From Boseongicola aestuarii (GTDB lineage: Bacteria > Pseudomonadota > Alphaproteobacteria > Rhodobacterales > Rhodobacteraceae): a stretch of 64,000 nucleotides of DNA. The stretch is from the NCBI RefSeq assembly GCF_900184815.1, contig NZ_FXXQ01000002.1, forward strand, positions 186,001-250,000. Direction: 5' to 3'. Below, piece by piece: positions 56,675-64,000 of this stretch. Positions within the stretch are counted from its first letter, which is position 1, and every line of letters begins with the position of its first letter. The position numbers and the translations under genes are program-made. The notes under the pieces were generated by a model. That model worked only from the letters and a program-made list of their open reading frames with translations. It did not search any database and was not told where the DNA came from.

Positions 56675-56710
56675 AAAAACGGCCGCGTCTGGCAGGACGC
56701 GGCCGTTTTT
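56675..56710 (+). terminator. Strong bidirectional terminator
   Basis: A 15-bp stem (AAAAACGGCCGCGTC / GACGCGGCCGTTTTT) with a six-base loop. The A and T ends make it work for the DUF1127 gene on the plus strand and for the convergent membrane-protein gene on the minus strand. Confidence 0.93.
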
Positions 56711-56751
56711 CGTTGTTGTGCCGGAACCAGGCCGTCCATGACGACCCACAG

Positions 56752-57099
56752 TTACCGCACGAGGGATGAGATAGCGCTGGAAATCGACAGCGTGACGGGA
56801 TCAGCCGTCATGGCAAGAGCGCCGATCTGTTCGATCGTGTTGCCGCCCCGCAGGGTTTCAACCTGCGCCTGATAGGCAACAGCGCCAAGGTTCGAATGCA
56901 GGAAACCCTTGAAGATTAGCATCACGAGCAAGAGCAGAAATGTGCCGCGCACCAAAGCATAGCCCCGTGGCTTCCGTGGCTTGGCAACAACAAGACCATC
57001 GTCGGTGATCTGTGTCACAAAACCGTGGCTCAACTTGCTGTGCCGCCGGTTGATCCGGCGCATGCGGCGTTCAAATTCGTCAAATTGATGAGCAGACAT
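56752..57099 (-). CDS. Small single-helix membrane protein, unknown
   Basis: A 115-residue protein with an N-terminal basic part ('EFERRMRRINRRHSKLS'), one hydrophobic helix at about 50-68 ('GTFLLLLVMLIFKGFLH') and a C-terminal part with 'GNTIEQIGALAMTADPVTLSISSAI'. Family not recognised; it looks like conserved rhodobacteral hypothetical membrane proteins. Start ATG 57099 is used rather than a TTG one codon upstream. Confidence 0.75.
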   Translation of the reverse strand: MSAHQFDEFERRMRRINRRHSKLSHGFVTQITDDGLVVAKPRKPRGYALVRGTFLLLLVMLIFKGFLHSNLGAVAYQAQVETLRGGNTIEQIGALAMTADPVTLSISSAISSLVR

Positions 57100-57200
57100 C
57101 AAATTTCTCCAGACACCGGACGTAATATGCCGGATGCGAGAAGATTCCGCGAAATTGTGGCCTCAATGTGGCGTAGACCGCTGATTTACAGGGCTTTCGT

Positions 57201-58079
57201 TCAAATTGCGTCTATTCGCGCTAAAGTGAGCGTCGTCCAGTCAACAATCTGCTCACCTTTAACAAGATTGAACCCAAACTCGCGATAACGCGCAGCGACC
57301 TTTTCGGCTTGCTCGTTCAGGATACCGCTCAAGATCGCATGTCCACCAACACGCACCGCCCGCCCCATCTCCGGCGCGAGATCCAACAACGGCCCCATCA
57401 GAATATTGGCAAAGACCAGATCAAACTGCCCTTCACCAGACAAGGCCGCATGCCCGAAACCCGCCGCCTCGACACAGCGCACTCGTCCCTCCAGCCCATT
57501 GGCACACACATTTGCTTCCGCCACATCCACCGCAACCCGATCAATATCCGAAGCCAGAACCTCCTCGGGCCAAATCCGCGCCGCCGCCATCGCCAAGACA
57601 GCCGTACCACAACCGATATCCGCAACCGCCATCGCTCGCACGCCATCATCAATCAATCTGTCCAAAGCGCGCAAACACCCCAGCGTCGTCCCGTGATGCC
57701 CAGTCCCGAAGGCCATCGCCGCCTCGATCAACAGCGAAACCCGGTCCTCCGGCACCTTGTCCGCATCATGCGCGCCATAAACGAAGAACCGCCCCGCCTC
57801 GACGGGCGTCAACTCACGACGGACATGCGCAACCCAGTCGGTCTCAGGAACTTCCGAAACAACGAACTCACCCGCACCAAAAGCAGCCGCCAACAATGCC
57901 AGCCCGACGACGTCCGGCTCTTCCAGAAAATAACCGCCGACTTCCCAAGTGTCGCTGCCATCCTCGACTTCGAAGACTCCAACACCTGTCGGCTCGGGTT
58001 CAATCGTTTCCAACGCAAGACCGAGCGCTTCCGCCCGGTCTTTGCTCTTTAATGTGGTCAATGCGGTCCATGTGCTCAT
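57201..58079 (-). CDS. prmA: Ribosomal protein L11 methyltransferase
   Basis: A 292-residue SAM-dependent methyltransferase that trimethylates L11. The SAM motif appears as 'VADIGCGTAVLAMAAARIW', with 'MAFGTGHHGTTLGCL' before it and 'DLVFANILMGPL' after it, all PrmA hallmarks. It is preceded by a post-gene element and follows msrA on the same strand by 102 bp. Confidence 0.95.
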   Translation of the reverse strand: MSTWTALTTLKSKDRAEALGLALETIEPEPTGVGVFEVEDGSDTWEVGGYFLEEPDVVGLALLAAAFGAGEFVVSEVPETDWVAHVRRELTPVEAGRFFVYGAHDADKVPEDRVSLLIEAAMAFGTGHHGTTLGCLRALDRLIDDGVRAMAVADIGCGTAVLAMAAARIWPEEVLASDIDRVAVDVAEANVCANGLEGRVRCVEAAGFGHAALSGEGQFDLVFANILMGPLLDLAPEMGRAVRVGGHAILSGILNEQAEKVAARYREFGFNLVKGEQIVDWTTLTLARIDAI

Positions 58080-58120
58080 GGCCCAGCGCCTACGCTGAAA
58101 GGCGATGCCCCGTCAACGTA

Positions 58121-58167
58121 TTCACCCTTTCAAAAATACCAAAAAGCGGAGCCGCAGGGCTCCCCCA
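58121..58167 (-). repeat. Post-gene AT-rich element, copy e
   Basis: After the msrA stop, the hairpin GGAGCC-gcag-GGCTCC (58148-58163) is followed on the minus strand by 'gctttttggtatttttgaaa' and 'gggtgaatac'. The second part equals the copy after ruvB over 'ggtattttt..gaaagggtga'. Confidence 0.55.
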
Positions 58168-58181
58168 ATAAGGTCTCTCAG

Positions 58182-58838
58182 TCAGGCGCTCACACCAGTG
58201 CCAATCGGGCAGGTCACACCCGTGCCACCAATCCCGCAATATCCGTTCGGATTCTTGGCCAGATACTGCTGGTGATAATCTTCAGCGAAATAGAATTCTG
58301 GGGCCGGGACAATCTCGGTTGTCACATCCCCGAAACCGGCGCCGCCAAGTCGCTCACCAAACATTCGCTTGGTTTCTTCCGCAGCCGACTTCTGCGCGTC
58401 GCTGTAATAGTAAATCCCCGAGCGATACTGCGTGCCCACGTCATTGCCCTGACACATGCCCTGGGTCGGATCATGTCCTTCCCAAAACACCTTCAGCAAG
58501 TCCTCAAACGAGATCACCGCAGGGTCATAAACCACCCGCACAACTTCGTTGTGCCCGGTCTGCCCCGAACACACCTCCTGATACGTCGCGTTCGGCGTAT
58601 ACCCCCCCGCATATCCCACGGCCGTCAGATGCACGCCATCCAGCTTCCAGAACATCCGCTCAACGCCCCAGAAGCAGCCCATGCCGAACATCGCAATTTC
58701 CATGCCCTCCGGCACGTCCGCGCTCAGTGAATTTCCGTTCACAAAATGCGTCGTCGCGGTCGGAATGGCCTCACCCCGACCAGGCAAAGCCGCATCAGCA
58801 GCAACCATCTCGGACTTCTTTCGGTTCATGAAAAACAT
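58182..58838 (-). CDS. msrA: Peptide methionine sulphoxide reductase A
   Basis: A 218-residue enzyme that reduces the S-sulphoxide of methionine. The catalytic Cys55 is in '[13 protein letters not shown]'; recycling cysteines are near the C-terminus ('[14 protein letters not shown]'). '[26 protein letters not shown]' is diagnostic. The start ATG 58838 has GGAAGGA upstream; a longer frame lacks a ribosome site. The 45-residue N-terminal extension is typical of the proteobacterial form. Confidence 0.96.
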   Translation of the reverse strand: MFFMNRKKSEMVAADAALPGRGEAIPTATTHFVNGNSLSADVPEGMEIAMFGMGCFWGVERMFWKLDGVHLTAVGYAGGYTPNATYQEVCSGQTGHNEVVRVVYDPAVISFEDLLKVFWEGHDPTQGMCQGNDVGTQYRSGIYYYSDAQKSAAEETKRMFGERLGGAGFGDVTTEIVPAPEFYFAEDYHQQYLAKNPNGYCGIGGTGVTCPIGTGVSA

Positions 58839-58895
58839 CGGGCTATCCTTCCTCAATCGGTTCTCATCCAATATAGGGTCGCCCCCGCTCCGCTT

Positions 58896-60125
58896 CTACT
58901 CCGCAGGGGCCGGCTGAGCCTTGCTGAACACGGTCTCGTGACCAGGCACCGGGTGGCGCGGGATCAAAAGTGCCAGAACCAGCGATGTCAGCGCCATGCA
59001 GGCCGCCAACACAAAGACCCCGCCCGGCGAGACAATCCAGAAATACCCCAGCAACGCCGGCAAAAACACCGCCGCAATATGGTTGATCGTAAAGGCCACC
59101 GCCGCCGTCGGTGCAATATCCCCCGGATCCGCAACTTTCTGAAAATACGTCTTCAACGCGAAGGCCAACGAAAAGAACACGTGGTTCACCACATACAGCG
59201 TCGCCGCAACCGTCTGGCTCCACTCAAGATAATACACGCAGGCATAAGCGATAAACACCGCCGCCAGCCCGACATACTCGAACGCCAACGCCCGCCGCTC
59301 GCCAAAATAGGCCACGGCTTGACCCAGTACCGGAGCAATCAGCATGTTCGCAAGAAAGCTGTAAATGAACAGCGCCGTGACTTCATGCACCTCAAAGCCA
59401 AAACGCTCGACCATCATGAACGCTGCGAACACCACGAAAATCTGCCGCCGCGCGCCCGACATGAACTGCAATGCATAATAGAGCCAATAGCGCTTGCGCA
59501 GCACCATCTTCTTCAACTGCGGGTCCGGGGCCTCAAACTGTGGAAAGGCCACCATGCAATAGACCGCAATCGCAAGGCACGCACCGCCAGACAGCAGGTA
59601 AACCGTGTTGTAGCTCAGGTTGAACACATCCCAAGTGGCGACCAAAAGTCCGTAGCTCAGCAAGGACGCCCCCGACCCGAACGCCACCAGCCAGCCCAAA
59701 ACCTGCGGCGCGCGGTCTTTCGGCAGCCACTGAAGCTGCAACGACTGGTTCACCGTCTCGTAGTAGTGAAACCCGATCGACGACAAAAGCGTGATGAACA
59801 ACAGCCCGCCGAAGCTCGGAAACCACGCCGTAATCGCCGTTGCCGCGCCCAAAAGCGCCAGCGACACCAACCCCAGCACCTGCTCGCGGACGAAAATGAT
59901 GATCGCGATCACGCCCACCGCCAGAAACCCCGGTACCTCGCGCACAGTATGCAGCCAGCCGATCTCGACTCCGGAGAAGCCCGCACGTTCGATCACGAAG
60001 TTATTGAGCAGCGCGGACCACGTCGCGAATGCCAGTGGCATCGCAATGGCCATAAGGACCAACAATGTCGTGGGGCGCCGCCAAAGCGGAAACTCTCGCG
60101 CCTCGGCCAGGTGAACAATACGCAT
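58896..60125 (-). CDS. MFS transporter
   Basis: A 409-residue protein with 12 hydrophobic helices in the major facilitator pattern. A conserved segment 'FGSGASLLSYGLLVATWDVFN' and a central loop with 'RKRYWLYYALQFMSGARRQIFVVFAAFMM' are seen. The substrate is not readable. The gene stands alone and an ACCGACG array element lies 40-130 bp upstream of its start, as for the BLUF gene. Confidence 0.85.
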   Translation of the reverse strand: MRIVHLAEAREFPLWRRPTTLLVLMAIAMPLAFATWSALLNNFVIERAGFSGVEIGWLHTVREVPGFLAVGVIAIIIFVREQVLGLVSLALLGAATAITAWFPSFGGLLFITLLSSIGFHYYETVNQSLQLQWLPKDRAPQVLGWLVAFGSGASLLSYGLLVATWDVFNLSYNTVYLLSGGACLAIAVYCMVAFPQFEAPDPQLKKMVLRKRYWLYYALQFMSGARRQIFVVFAAFMMVERFGFEVHEVTALFIYSFLANMLIAPVLGQAVAYFGERRALAFEYVGLAAVFIAYACVYYLEWSQTVAATLYVVNHVFFSLAFALKTYFQKVADPGDIAPTAAVAFTINHIAAVFLPALLGYFWIVSPGGVFVLAACMALTSLVLALLIPRHPVPGHETVFSKAQPAPAE

Positions 60126-60163
60126 GGATTCGGCTTACGCCTAAGCCGTGGGTCCGGCAAGTG

Positions 60164-60258
60164 CGCGCGTTGCGTTAACCATGTTATGGTCAGATCGGTC
60201 GCACCGACGCGATACCGACGTCATACCGACGTTGTACCGACGTGGCCGAAATCGCCGG
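60164..60258 (+). repeat. TTAACCATG / ACCGACG 11-bp array element, copy 2
   Basis: GCGCGCGTTGCG then TTAACCATG (60175-60183) and, after CGGTCGC, four 11-bp units: ACCGACGCGAT (60203-60213), ACCGACGTCAT (60214-60224), ACCGACGTTGT (60225-60235), ACCGACGTGGC (60236-60246). The flanks CGGTCGC and GTGGCC-AAATCG match copy 1 at 9710-9805. The spacing between TTAACCATG and the array (about 20 bp) is also kept. Confidence 0.85.
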
Positions 60259-60332
60259 TTTCCACAGAAAGTTAATTAAAAAAGCCCGATTCGGGATCTC
60301 ATGCGTCTGCCGCCGTACGCGGGGTCCGGAAT

Positions 60333-62522
60333 TCAGTAAAAAGTTTGCGGATCGATATCGATCGACAGCCTTAAATTGTTGGGCAATTTCACCTGATTGA
60401 CCCATGCCACCAAGGCCTCCTGCAGTGGCGCCGTCTTGTCCGCCTTCACCAAAAGTCGCACCCGGTGCCGACCACGTATCCGTGCAATCGGAGCTGCCGC
60501 AGGCCCGTAAACCTGCGCCCCGATTCGCGCCAAAGGCTCGCGCCGCGTCGCTAAAATTCGCCCAATATCAAAGACTTCCTGCACATCCGGCGACGACAGA
60601 ACGATCCCCGCCATCCGCCCGAACGGCGGCACCCCTGCCGCCTGCCGCTCGCGCGCTTCAGCCTTCCAGAACTCTTCCTCGTCCCCGCTCAGGATCGCTC
60701 CGATCACCGGATGCGCCGGCTGATAGGTCTGCAACAAAGCCACCCCCGGCTTTTCCGCCCGCCCGGCACGCCCCGCCACCTGCCGCATCAGTTGAAACGT
60801 CCGCTCCGCCGCCCGTAAATCCGAGCCCTGCAACCCAAGGTCCGCATCAATCACCCCAACCAACGTAAGGTGCGGAAAGTTATGACCTTTTGCGACGATC
60901 TGCGTTCCGATGATGATGTCCGCATCGCCTTCGGCAATCCGCTCAATCTCGGCTTTCAAAGCCCGCGCAGACCCAAAAACATCTGACGACAAAACCGACG
61001 TTCGCGCCTCTGGAAACAGCGCCTGAACCTCCTCTGCCAACCGCTCAACACCCGGCCCCACCGGTGCCATCCGCCCCTCCGCATCACAGGATGGGCAGGC
61101 CTCCGGCAAAGGCTTTGATTCGCCACACTGATGGCACACAAGCCGCTTCAAAAACCGGTGCTCCACCATCCGCGCATCGCAGTGATCGCACCCGATTTGA
61201 TGCCCGCAGGCCCGGCAAATCGTCACCGGCGCATAGCCCCGGCGGTTAAGGAACAATAACGATTGTTCGCCCGCCTCGGTGCGCTTTTTCACCTCATCCA
61301 CAAGGGTTTGCGAGATCCATCGATCACTTGGCAGCGCCGCATCGCGCATATCAATCGCGCGCATATCGGGCATCGCAGCGGACCCGAAACGAGATGTTAA
61401 CGTTACGCGGGTATACTTCCCGGCCTCAGCATTCGCCCAGCTTTCCAACGACGGAGTCGCCGACGCCAAAACCACCTGCGCCCCATTAATCGACGCCCGC
61501 AAAACCGCCATATCGCGTGCATTATACAAAACGCCGTCTTCCTGTTTGTAGGACGTGTCATGTTCCTCATCGACGACGATCAGACCTAAATCCTGAAACG
61601 GCAAAAACAACGCCGACCGCGCGCCAACAACCAATTGCGCGCCGCCCTCGCCCACCATCCGCCAGGCACGTCGCCGCTCGGTCATCGTCACGCCGGAATG
61701 CCACTCGGCCGGCCGCGCCCCAAACCGTGCATCAACCCGCGTCAAAAACTCCGCAGTCAGCGCAATCTCCGGTAACAACACCAGAGCCTGCCGCCCCGCC
61801 GCCAGACAGGCCCCGACGGCCTCCAGATAAACCTCGGTCTTCCCCGATCCCGTCACACCCTTCAGCAAAGTCGTCCCGTATTTGCGCCCCGCCACACCCG
61901 ATTTAAGCGTCTCCGCCGCCGCCGACTGCTCCTCAGTCAGTTCATAAGGGCTCTCACCCGGATCAAGTCGCGGATAGGCCACGTCACGCGGACTGGCCTC
62001 CTCAGCTACCACGCCCTGCTTCACCAAACCTTTAACAACGCTGGAAGAAACGCCTGCCATCTCGGCGAGCTCTTTCAGCGTGAACGCCAGACTACCGTAG
62101 CTCTCCAGCGTCTCAACAACCCTGCGGCGCGCGTCCGTCCACCGGTCCGGTTCCCCTGTCCCGCGACGATAAATCGTGCGCATCGACGGCGGATCCCCAA
62201 GCCCCGGCGAGCGCGTCGCAAGCCGCACCATCGCCGACATCGGTGTCAGCGTGTAAGCCCCGGCCCGTTCCAGAAACGTGCGCATCTCTTCGCGCATCGG
62301 CACGGCATCCAGAACCCGAATGACGGATCGCACCTTGGCAAGGTCATACCCCCCCTCGCCGCGGCCCCAGACAATGCCCAACACCTTCCGTGGCCCTAAA
62401 GGCACCTCAACAAAAGCGCCTTTCATGCACCCGCCCTCGGGCGCCTTGTAATCCAAAGCCCGGTCAATCGGCTGCGCTGTCAGCACTGAGATCAACTCGC
62501 CTTCATGGAAATGCTCGATCAC
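60333..62522 (-). CDS. priA: Primosomal replication restart helicase PriA
   Basis: A 729-residue helicase that reloads the replisome at stalled forks. An N-terminal 3'BD domain precedes motif I 'GVTGSGKTEVYLE' and motif II 'VVDEEHD'; a zinc-binding insert follows ('CRACGHQIGCDHCDARM', 'VCHQCGESKPLPEACPSC') and motif V/VI with 'GTQIVAKGHNFPHL' and 'QVAGRAGRAEKPG'. Start is GTG 62522, the only in-frame start. Divergent from the aldolase gene. Confidence 0.96.
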   Translation of the reverse strand: MIEHFHEGELISVLTAQPIDRALDYKAPEGGCMKGAFVEVPLGPRKVLGIVWGRGEGGYDLAKVRSVIRVLDAVPMREEMRTFLERAGAYTLTPMSAMVRLATRSPGLGDPPSMRTIYRRGTGEPDRWTDARRRVVETLESYGSLAFTLKELAEMAGVSSSVVKGLVKQGVVAEEASPRDVAYPRLDPGESPYELTEEQSAAAETLKSGVAGRKYGTTLLKGVTGSGKTEVYLEAVGACLAAGRQALVLLPEIALTAEFLTRVDARFGARPAEWHSGVTMTERRRAWRMVGEGGAQLVVGARSALFLPFQDLGLIVVDEEHDTSYKQEDGVLYNARDMAVLRASINGAQVVLASATPSLESWANAEAGKYTRVTLTSRFGSAAMPDMRAIDMRDAALPSDRWISQTLVDEVKKRTEAGEQSLLFLNRRGYAPVTICRACGHQIGCDHCDARMVEHRFLKRLVCHQCGESKPLPEACPSCDAEGRMAPVGPGVERLAEEVQALFPEARTSVLSSDVFGSARALKAEIERIAEGDADIIIGTQIVAKGHNFPHLTLVGVIDADLGLQGSDLRAAERTFQLMRQVAGRAGRAEKPGVALLQTYQPAHPVIGAILSGDEEEFWKAEARERQAAGVPPFGRMAGIVLSSPDVQEVFDIGRILATRREPLARIGAQVYGPAAAPIARIRGRHRVRLLVKADKTAPLQEALVAWVNQVKLPNNLRLSIDIDPQTFY

Positions 62523-62629
62523 GCGTGCCTCGGTTTATCGCCTGAAGTGAGGGTTTGGGGGTTCAGCCCCCGCGTCTGATCCGCTATCAGTGCCACGAAA
62601 CCGAACCTAAGCACCAGAGGGGCCAACTG

Positions 62630-63283
62630 ATGAAATTCTTCGTCGATACCGCCGATACCGATGCAATCGCCGAGCTGATCGAGCTCGGGATGGTCGACGG
62701 CGTCACCACCAACCCATCCCTGATCCATAAAAGTGGCCGCGATATCAAGGAAGTGATCGCTCAGATCGCCAAGATGACCGACGGCCCCGTCAGCGCCGAA
62801 ACGGTGGCGACCGACTACGAAGGTATGATCGCTGAAGGTCACGAAGTGGCAAAGCTCGGCGACAACATAGCGATCAAGGTACCTTTGACATGGGCCGGCT
62901 TGCGTGCGTGCAAGACGCTCACCAGCGAAGGCCACATGGTCAACGTCACGCTTTGTTTCTCGGCAAATCAGGCACTTCTGGCGGCAAAAGCCGGTGCTAC
63001 GTTCATCTCGCCCTTCATTGGTCGCCTTGATGACCTGAACCTCGACGGCATGGACTTGATCGCTGACATTCGCGAGATCTACGACAACTACGGATTTGAA
63101 ACCCAAATCCTCGCCGCTTCAATCCGCTCGGCAAATCACATGAGCGACGCCGCCAAGATCGGCGCCGACGTCGCAACCGCACCGCCGGATGTGATCAAGA
63201 AGATGGCCCTCCACCCTCTAACGGACAAAGGCCTCGATGCCTTCCTGAAGGACTGGGCGGCTACGGGTCAGTCGATCCTCTGA
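62630..63283 (+). CDS. Transaldolase family protein (fructose-6-phosphate aldolase type)
   Basis: A 217-residue short transaldolase. Lys83 ('[12 protein letters not shown]') forms the Schiff base; '[13 protein letters not shown]' and '[11 protein letters not shown]' are typical. The length fits the Fsa/TalC/TalB-short subfamily, either sedoheptulose-forming transaldolase or fructose-6-phosphate aldolase; sequence alone does not decide. Start ATG 62630 follows AGAGGGG; the longer frame is not conserved. Confidence 0.9.
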   Translation: MKFFVDTADTDAIAELIELGMVDGVTTNPSLIHKSGRDIKEVIAQIAKMTDGPVSAETVATDYEGMIAEGHEVAKLGDNIAIKVPLTWAGLRACKTLTSEGHMVNVTLCFSANQALLAAKAGATFISPFIGRLDDLNLDGMDLIADIREIYDNYGFETQILAASIRSANHMSDAAKIGADVATAPPDVIKKMALHPLTDKGLDAFLKDWAATGQSIL

Positions 63284-63299
63284 TCCAATAAGAAGACTT

Positions 63300-63337
63300 G
63301 TTGCGCCGGACCGCCCCTGTGCGTCCCCCGGCGCAAC
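63300..63337 (+). terminator. Hairpin after the aldolase gene
   Basis: A 10-bp perfect stem (GTTGCGCCGG / CCGGCGCAAC) with an 18-base loop lies 17 bp after the stop. There is no clear T run, so termination strength is uncertain. Confidence 0.5.
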
Positions 63338-63497
63338 GCCTCCTGCCTCCGACGTAAACTGATCCACGCTGCTTTCACATGCAGGTGAAGAATCGCGAGC
63401 GAAGGTTGGCTTGCGCATTTCATAACCTATCTTGATCATATGACGTTTAAGGCGTCCGGCATCCGGCGCCACGAGCAGACCTTTGGAGGACCTCCAC

Positions 63498-64000
63498 ATG
63501 CAGATCACTGCAGCACGAACAACAACGACGTCGACAACAGTGCTCCGCGCATTCTGGCTGACGACGCTTGCGATTGCCCTGCTGATTGCACAGACTATCG
63601 CCTCAGCGGCGCAGACACGACCGACCACATTCGCCGATCTTGCAGAACAAGTCAGCCCGTCGGTCGTGAACATTACAACCTCGACCACTTTCGCGACCAG
63701 CACCAACCCCGGACCGGTCTTGCCGGAAGGCTCGCCATTCGAGGAATTCTTCGAGGATTTCATGGATCGCAACGGTCCGAATGGCCAGCGGCCCCGCCGT
63801 AGCCAGGCGCTTGGCTCAGGCTTCGTGATCTCTGAAGACGGATATATCGTCACCAACAACCACGTAATTCAGGGCGCTGATGAAGTCCTGATCGAATTCT
63901 TCGAAGGCTTCGAACTTGAAGCCGAGATCATCGGTACAGACCCGAATACCGACCTCGCCCTTTTGAAAGTCGAAAGTGACGAACCGCTGGCCTTCGTCTC
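63498..64000 (+). CDS. Do/DegP-type periplasmic serine protease (cut by window edge)
   Basis: The first 167 codons are present, then the gene runs off the right edge. A signal peptide (to about residue 38, ending IASAAQ) is followed by 'FADLAEQVSPSVVNITTST' and the protease domain start 'GSGFVISEDGYIVTNNHVI', in which His115 is the catalytic histidine; Asp of the triad is in 'NTDLALLKV'. The Ser and the PDZ domains lie outside the window. Start ATG 63498 follows TTTGGAGGACC. It belongs to the DegP/DegQ/MucD family. Confidence 0.92.
   Translation, partial: MQITAARTTTTSTTVLRAFWLTTLAIALLIAQTIASAAQTRPTTFADLAEQVSPSVVNITTSTTFATSTNPGPVLPEGSPFEEFFEDFMDRNGPNGQRPRRSQALGSGFVISEDGYIVTNNHVIQGADEVLIEFFEGFELEAEIIGTDPNTDLALLKVESDEPLAFV

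Noticed and set aside
58746-60275. Long open frame antisense to the MFS gene (about 500 codons)
   Set aside because: Same GC-driven shadow effect; Arg/Gln-rich product without domain, crossing the array element.

Overview
The window is high-GC DNA from an alphaproteobacterium, almost certainly a member of the Rhodobacteraceae (Roseobacter group). I infer this from gene order and protein character: the cox block ctaC-ctaB-small ORF-ctaG-ctaE-SURF1-thrC-M16 protease, the run ruvCAB / ybgC-tolQRAB-pal-cpoB-tilS-ftsH, Flp pilins of the Asp-Trp type, and short GC-rich hairpin/AT-rich elements after genes. No species is claimed. The window is mostly chromosomal core, with an accessory feel at about 7.6-10 kb, 15.6-18.7 kb and 19-37 kb.

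Layout. 0-6 kb (minus strand): M16 protease (cut by the left edge), threonine synthase and cytochrome c oxidase subunits II and III with their assembly factors. 6-10 kb (plus): TldD, then a three-gene module of two secreted PepSY-like proteins with extreme poly-aspartate tails and a membrane-anchored LuxR-type regulator; a blue-light (BLUF) protein faces them. 10-15.6 kb (plus): dprA behind a CtrA-type box, topA, the scoAB CoA-transferase and a small GNAT. 15.7-18.7 kb (plus): a flippase-like membrane protein translationally coupled to DprE1-like and DprE2-like enzymes. 18.75-31 kb: a lytic transglycosylase, then a tad/Flp pilus locus (three pilins, cpaB, cpaC, OmpA-like lipoprotein, cpaE, cpaF, tadB, tadC, two TPR lipoproteins, prepilin peptidase). 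31-38 kb: a GT-C-like membrane protein, an AAA ATPase, an Lhr-type helicase with PdeM nuclease, and a triple Fe-S-domain protein. 38-42.5 kb (minus): fhs-osmC-folD one-carbon operon, a MOSC protein and a hypothetical protein. 42.6-56 kb (minus): ftsH, tilS, the Tol-Pal operon, a PLP decarboxylase, a hypothetical protein and ruvBAC. 56.4-64 kb: a DUF1127 protein, a small membrane protein, prmA, msrA, an MFS transporter, priA, a transaldolase-family aldolase and a Do/DegP-like protease cut by the right edge.

Most striking signals: (i) the poly-Asp PepSY pair with a tethered LuxR regulator; (ii) two copies, 50 kb apart, of an intergenic element in which the heptamer ACCGACG recurs four times at exactly 11-bp spacing behind TTAACCATG; (iii) a perfect TTAA-N7-TTAA box before dprA; (iv) a DprE1/DprE2 arabinose-type epimerase pair outside Actinobacteria, with Ala where mycobacteria carry the drug-target Cys; (v) paralogous Flp pilins whose 3' halves look homogenised; (vi) a CpaE that has lost its P-loop lysine. 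I saw no tRNA, rRNA, CRISPR array, insertion sequence or prophage.
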